Source: an uncultured Bacteroidia bacterium
GTDB taxonomy: Bacteria > Bacteroidota > Bacteroidia > Bacteroidales > UBA932
Length of the DNA: 33,184 nt
Assembly: GCA_902779785.1 (NCBI GenBank)
Contig: CACZDC010000017.1
Span: 1-33,184 of the forward strand
Direction: 5' to 3'
The notes beneath the pieces were generated by a model that saw only the letters and a program-made list of their open reading frames with translations, had not been told where the DNA came from and searched no databases. Of this stretch, positions 32,098 through 33,184 are shown piece by piece. Every line of letters starts with the position of its first letter. The stretch's first letter is position 1. The translations under genes and the position numbers were made by a program.

Positions 32098-32735
32098 TGA
32101 AAGCATTGGTACTCGGCGCAACTGGCGCCATAGGAAAAGACTTGGTGGAGCAGCTGCTTGCTGACGAGAGTTTCGAGCGTGTTGATATTTTTGTCCGGAG
32201 GGAGGTCTCAATTCCTTCGGAAAAACTTGTGGTCCACGTAGTTGACTTTGACCATCCGGAGCAATGGGCCGACAAACTTACCGGCGATGTCCTTTTCTCC
32301 ACGATGGGTACGACCCTCCGTGCGGCGGGCGGACAGGAGGCTCAGTGGAAGGTGGATTATACCTATCAGTACAATGCCGCCAAGGCGGCGCGGGAGAATG
32401 CTGTGCCGACTTACGTTCTGGTCTCTTCCGTAGGGGCGGATTACAAGTCCAAGATATTCTATACCAGGATGAAAGGCGAGTTGGACGATGCTGTCAGTCA
32501 GCTCGGCTTCGAAGGCTGCTTCATCCTCCGTCCTCCGTCTCTCATCCGGAAGGGGAGTGACCGTTTCGGCGAGAAGTTCGGCGTCGTGGCCCTCAAGGCC
32601 TTCAATGCCATCGGGCTGATGCGCGGCTGGAAACCTATGCCCACGGAAGATGTCGCCGCCGCTATGATCCGCCTCGCCAAATCCGGCCGCAAAGGCGTTG
32701 AAATCATTGATTCGCAGGATATTCTGGCGGTATAG
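32097..32735 (+). CDS. NAD(P)-binding oxidoreductase (TIP30/YbjT-like atypical SDR)
   Basis: A 212-residue single-domain Rossmann protein. KALVLGATGAIGKDLVEQLL (residues 2-21) is the G-x-x-G-x-x-G dinucleotide-binding motif. VDIFVRR, DVLFSTMGTTLRAAGG, YVLVSSVGAD and YTRMKGELDDAV (Y-x-x-x-K) match atypical SDRs of the HTATIP2/TIP30 type, and FILRPPSLIRKG is the substrate-side block. The reaction is unknown. It is translationally coupled to the amidase gene by a TAATG overlap and probably belongs to the same operon, although no metabolic link is evident. Confidence 0.87.
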   Translation: MKALVLGATGAIGKDLVEQLLADESFERVDIFVRREVSIPSEKLVVHVVDFDHPEQWADKLTGDVLFSTMGTTLRAAGGQEAQWKVDYTYQYNAAKAARENAVPTYVLVSSVGADYKSKIFYTRMKGELDDAVSQLGFEGCFILRPPSLIRKGSDRFGEKFGVVALKAFNAIGLMRGWKPMPTEDVAAAMIRLAKSGRKGVEIIDSQDILAV

Positions 32736-32750
32736 TTCTTCCTTTGCGCC

Positions 32751-32841
32751 GTGTGCATAGTGTCCCATTTTTCGGGACACTAGTGACGAAAACACCCCGA
32801 AAACGTTCATAGTGTCCCATTTTTCGGGACACTATGCGCAC
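32751..32841 (+). repeat. 91-bp compound palindrome with two identical hairpins
   Basis: Two copies of an 8-bp stem AGTGTCCC / GGGACACT with the loop ATTTTTC lie at 32759-32781 and 32811-32833. In addition, the 16-base outer ends (32751-32766 and 32826-32841) pair with each other with one mismatch, so the whole block can fold as one large cruciform or as two hairpins. It could be a terminator for the amidase operon, a small non-autonomous element, or a protein-binding site. Confidence 0.75.
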
Positions 32842-32872
32842 TTGGGCAGCACAAAGAAAATGCTTAACTTTG
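32841..32872 (+). promoter_or_regulatory. Promoter of the NUDIX gene
   Basis: CTTG (32841-32844), 20 bp, then TAACTTTG (32865-32872). Transcription would begin close to the ATG at 32880. Confidence 0.6.
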
Positions 32873-32879
32873 CAGGGCT

Positions 32880-32923
32880 ATGAAAGTCCTCTTCCTGAAT
32901 TAATGTATTGCTGCATACAATGA
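32880..32923 (+). other. Two overlapping mini-ORFs in the NUDIX leader
   Basis: ATG at 32880 opens MKVLFLN and stops at TAA 32901-32903. That stop overlaps ATG 32903 (TAATG), which opens MYCCIQ and stops at TGA 32921-32923. That stop overlaps the NUDIX ATG at 32920 (ATGA). The three frames are chained by stop-start overlaps. Confidence 0.4.
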
Positions 32924-33184
32924 AAACCATCGAAGTCGTAGCGGCCATCATCCGCAAAGCTGATGCAATCTTCGCCACCCAGCGGGGCTATGGTGAATGG
33001 AAAGACTACTGGGAGGCCCCTGGCGGCAAGGTCGAGCCGGGTGAGAGTCCGATACAGGCGCTCCACCGCGAAATCCAGGAGGAACTGGACACGGAAATCA
33101 TTGTCGATAAATTCCTTACGACCATTGAATGGGACTATCCCGCCTTCCACCTCACGATGCACTGCTATATGTGCTCTCTCGCAG
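32920..33184 (+). CDS. NUDIX hydrolase (MutT-like), partial at right edge
   Basis: 88 residues before the window ends. VVAAIIRKADAIFATQRG is the first beta strand and substrate loop of MutT-like enzymes. The NUDIX box is GKVEPGESPIQALHREIQEE (residues 36-55), with metal-binding Glu51, Glu54 and Glu55; the usual Gly after the box is Asp57. WEAPGGK is typical of (deoxy)nucleoside triphosphate pyrophosphohydrolases that clean up oxidised nucleotides. The C-terminal part lies beyond the window. ATG 32920 fits the family's start. Two coupled mini-ORFs and a promoter precede it. Confidence 0.88.
   Translation, partial: MKTIEVVAAIIRKADAIFATQRGYGEWKDYWEAPGGKVEPGESPIQALHREIQEELDTEIIVDKFLTTIEWDYPAFHLTMHCYMCSLA

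Noticed and set aside
32751-32841. CRISPR array
   Set aside because: Only two repeat units, each itself a full hairpin, one spacer-like gap and no cas genes.

Overview
The window looks like chromosomal DNA from a fairly GC-rich member of the Bacteroidales (Bacteroidota). Three things point there. A long FimA/Mfa-type fimbrial operon is made of lipoprotein subunits. Many genes have a -7 element matching TAnnTTTG, several with a TTG/TTTG about 20 bp upstream. Most starts lack a Shine-Dalgarno sequence. I cannot name the genus. No tRNA, rRNA, transposase, integrase or CRISPR array was found.

Layout. 1-831: left-truncated AlbA_2 (Schlafen-like) gene on the minus strand. 1068-2545: a minus-strand pair, a zinc-ribbon/DUF4190 membrane protein followed by a lipoprotein. 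2754-3929: a membrane acyltransferase. 4077-18002: a fimbrial operon on the plus strand, in order DUF3575/OmpA-like protein, Mfa1-like fimbrillin (broken by an in-frame amber codon at 7265), FimB/Mfa2-type anchor, second fimbrillin, minor subunit lipoprotein, large WRIPT-type tip protein, and a last tip protein with BspA-like repeats. Most later genes overlap as ATGA or GTGA, so they are probably translated in a coupled way. 18006-20188: a LacI-type repressor divergent from a GpsA-like dehydrogenase, with a candidate operator between them. 20251-23866: cytidylate-kinase-like protein, nitroreductase, flavodoxin-like reductase, DUF1349 lipoprotein and an esterase.

23.8-30.2 kb is the most unusual part. 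Small cassettes are separated by short duplicated sequences. Cassette 1 holds a tocopherol-cyclase-like gene plus an AbiE-like toxin-antitoxin pair and lies between two copies of a coding-phase repeat. Cassette 2 holds a CpsB-like phosphatase plus a YhcC-like radical SAM gene and lies between the real 3' end of yqeY and a second 80-bp copy of that 3' end. Cassette 3 is a DUF4234-GNAT fusion between two 31-bp direct repeats that carry promoters. This looks like an insertion hot spot that has been built up repeatedly.

30.2-33.2 kb: a DjlA-like TerB/J-domain protein, a choloylglycine-hydrolase-family amidase coupled to a NAD(P)-binding protein, a 91-bp compound palindrome, and a right-truncated NUDIX hydrolase preceded by two overlapping mini-ORFs. 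Four promoters carry inverted repeats that could be operators. All functional calls come from reading motifs by eye; no database search was possible.
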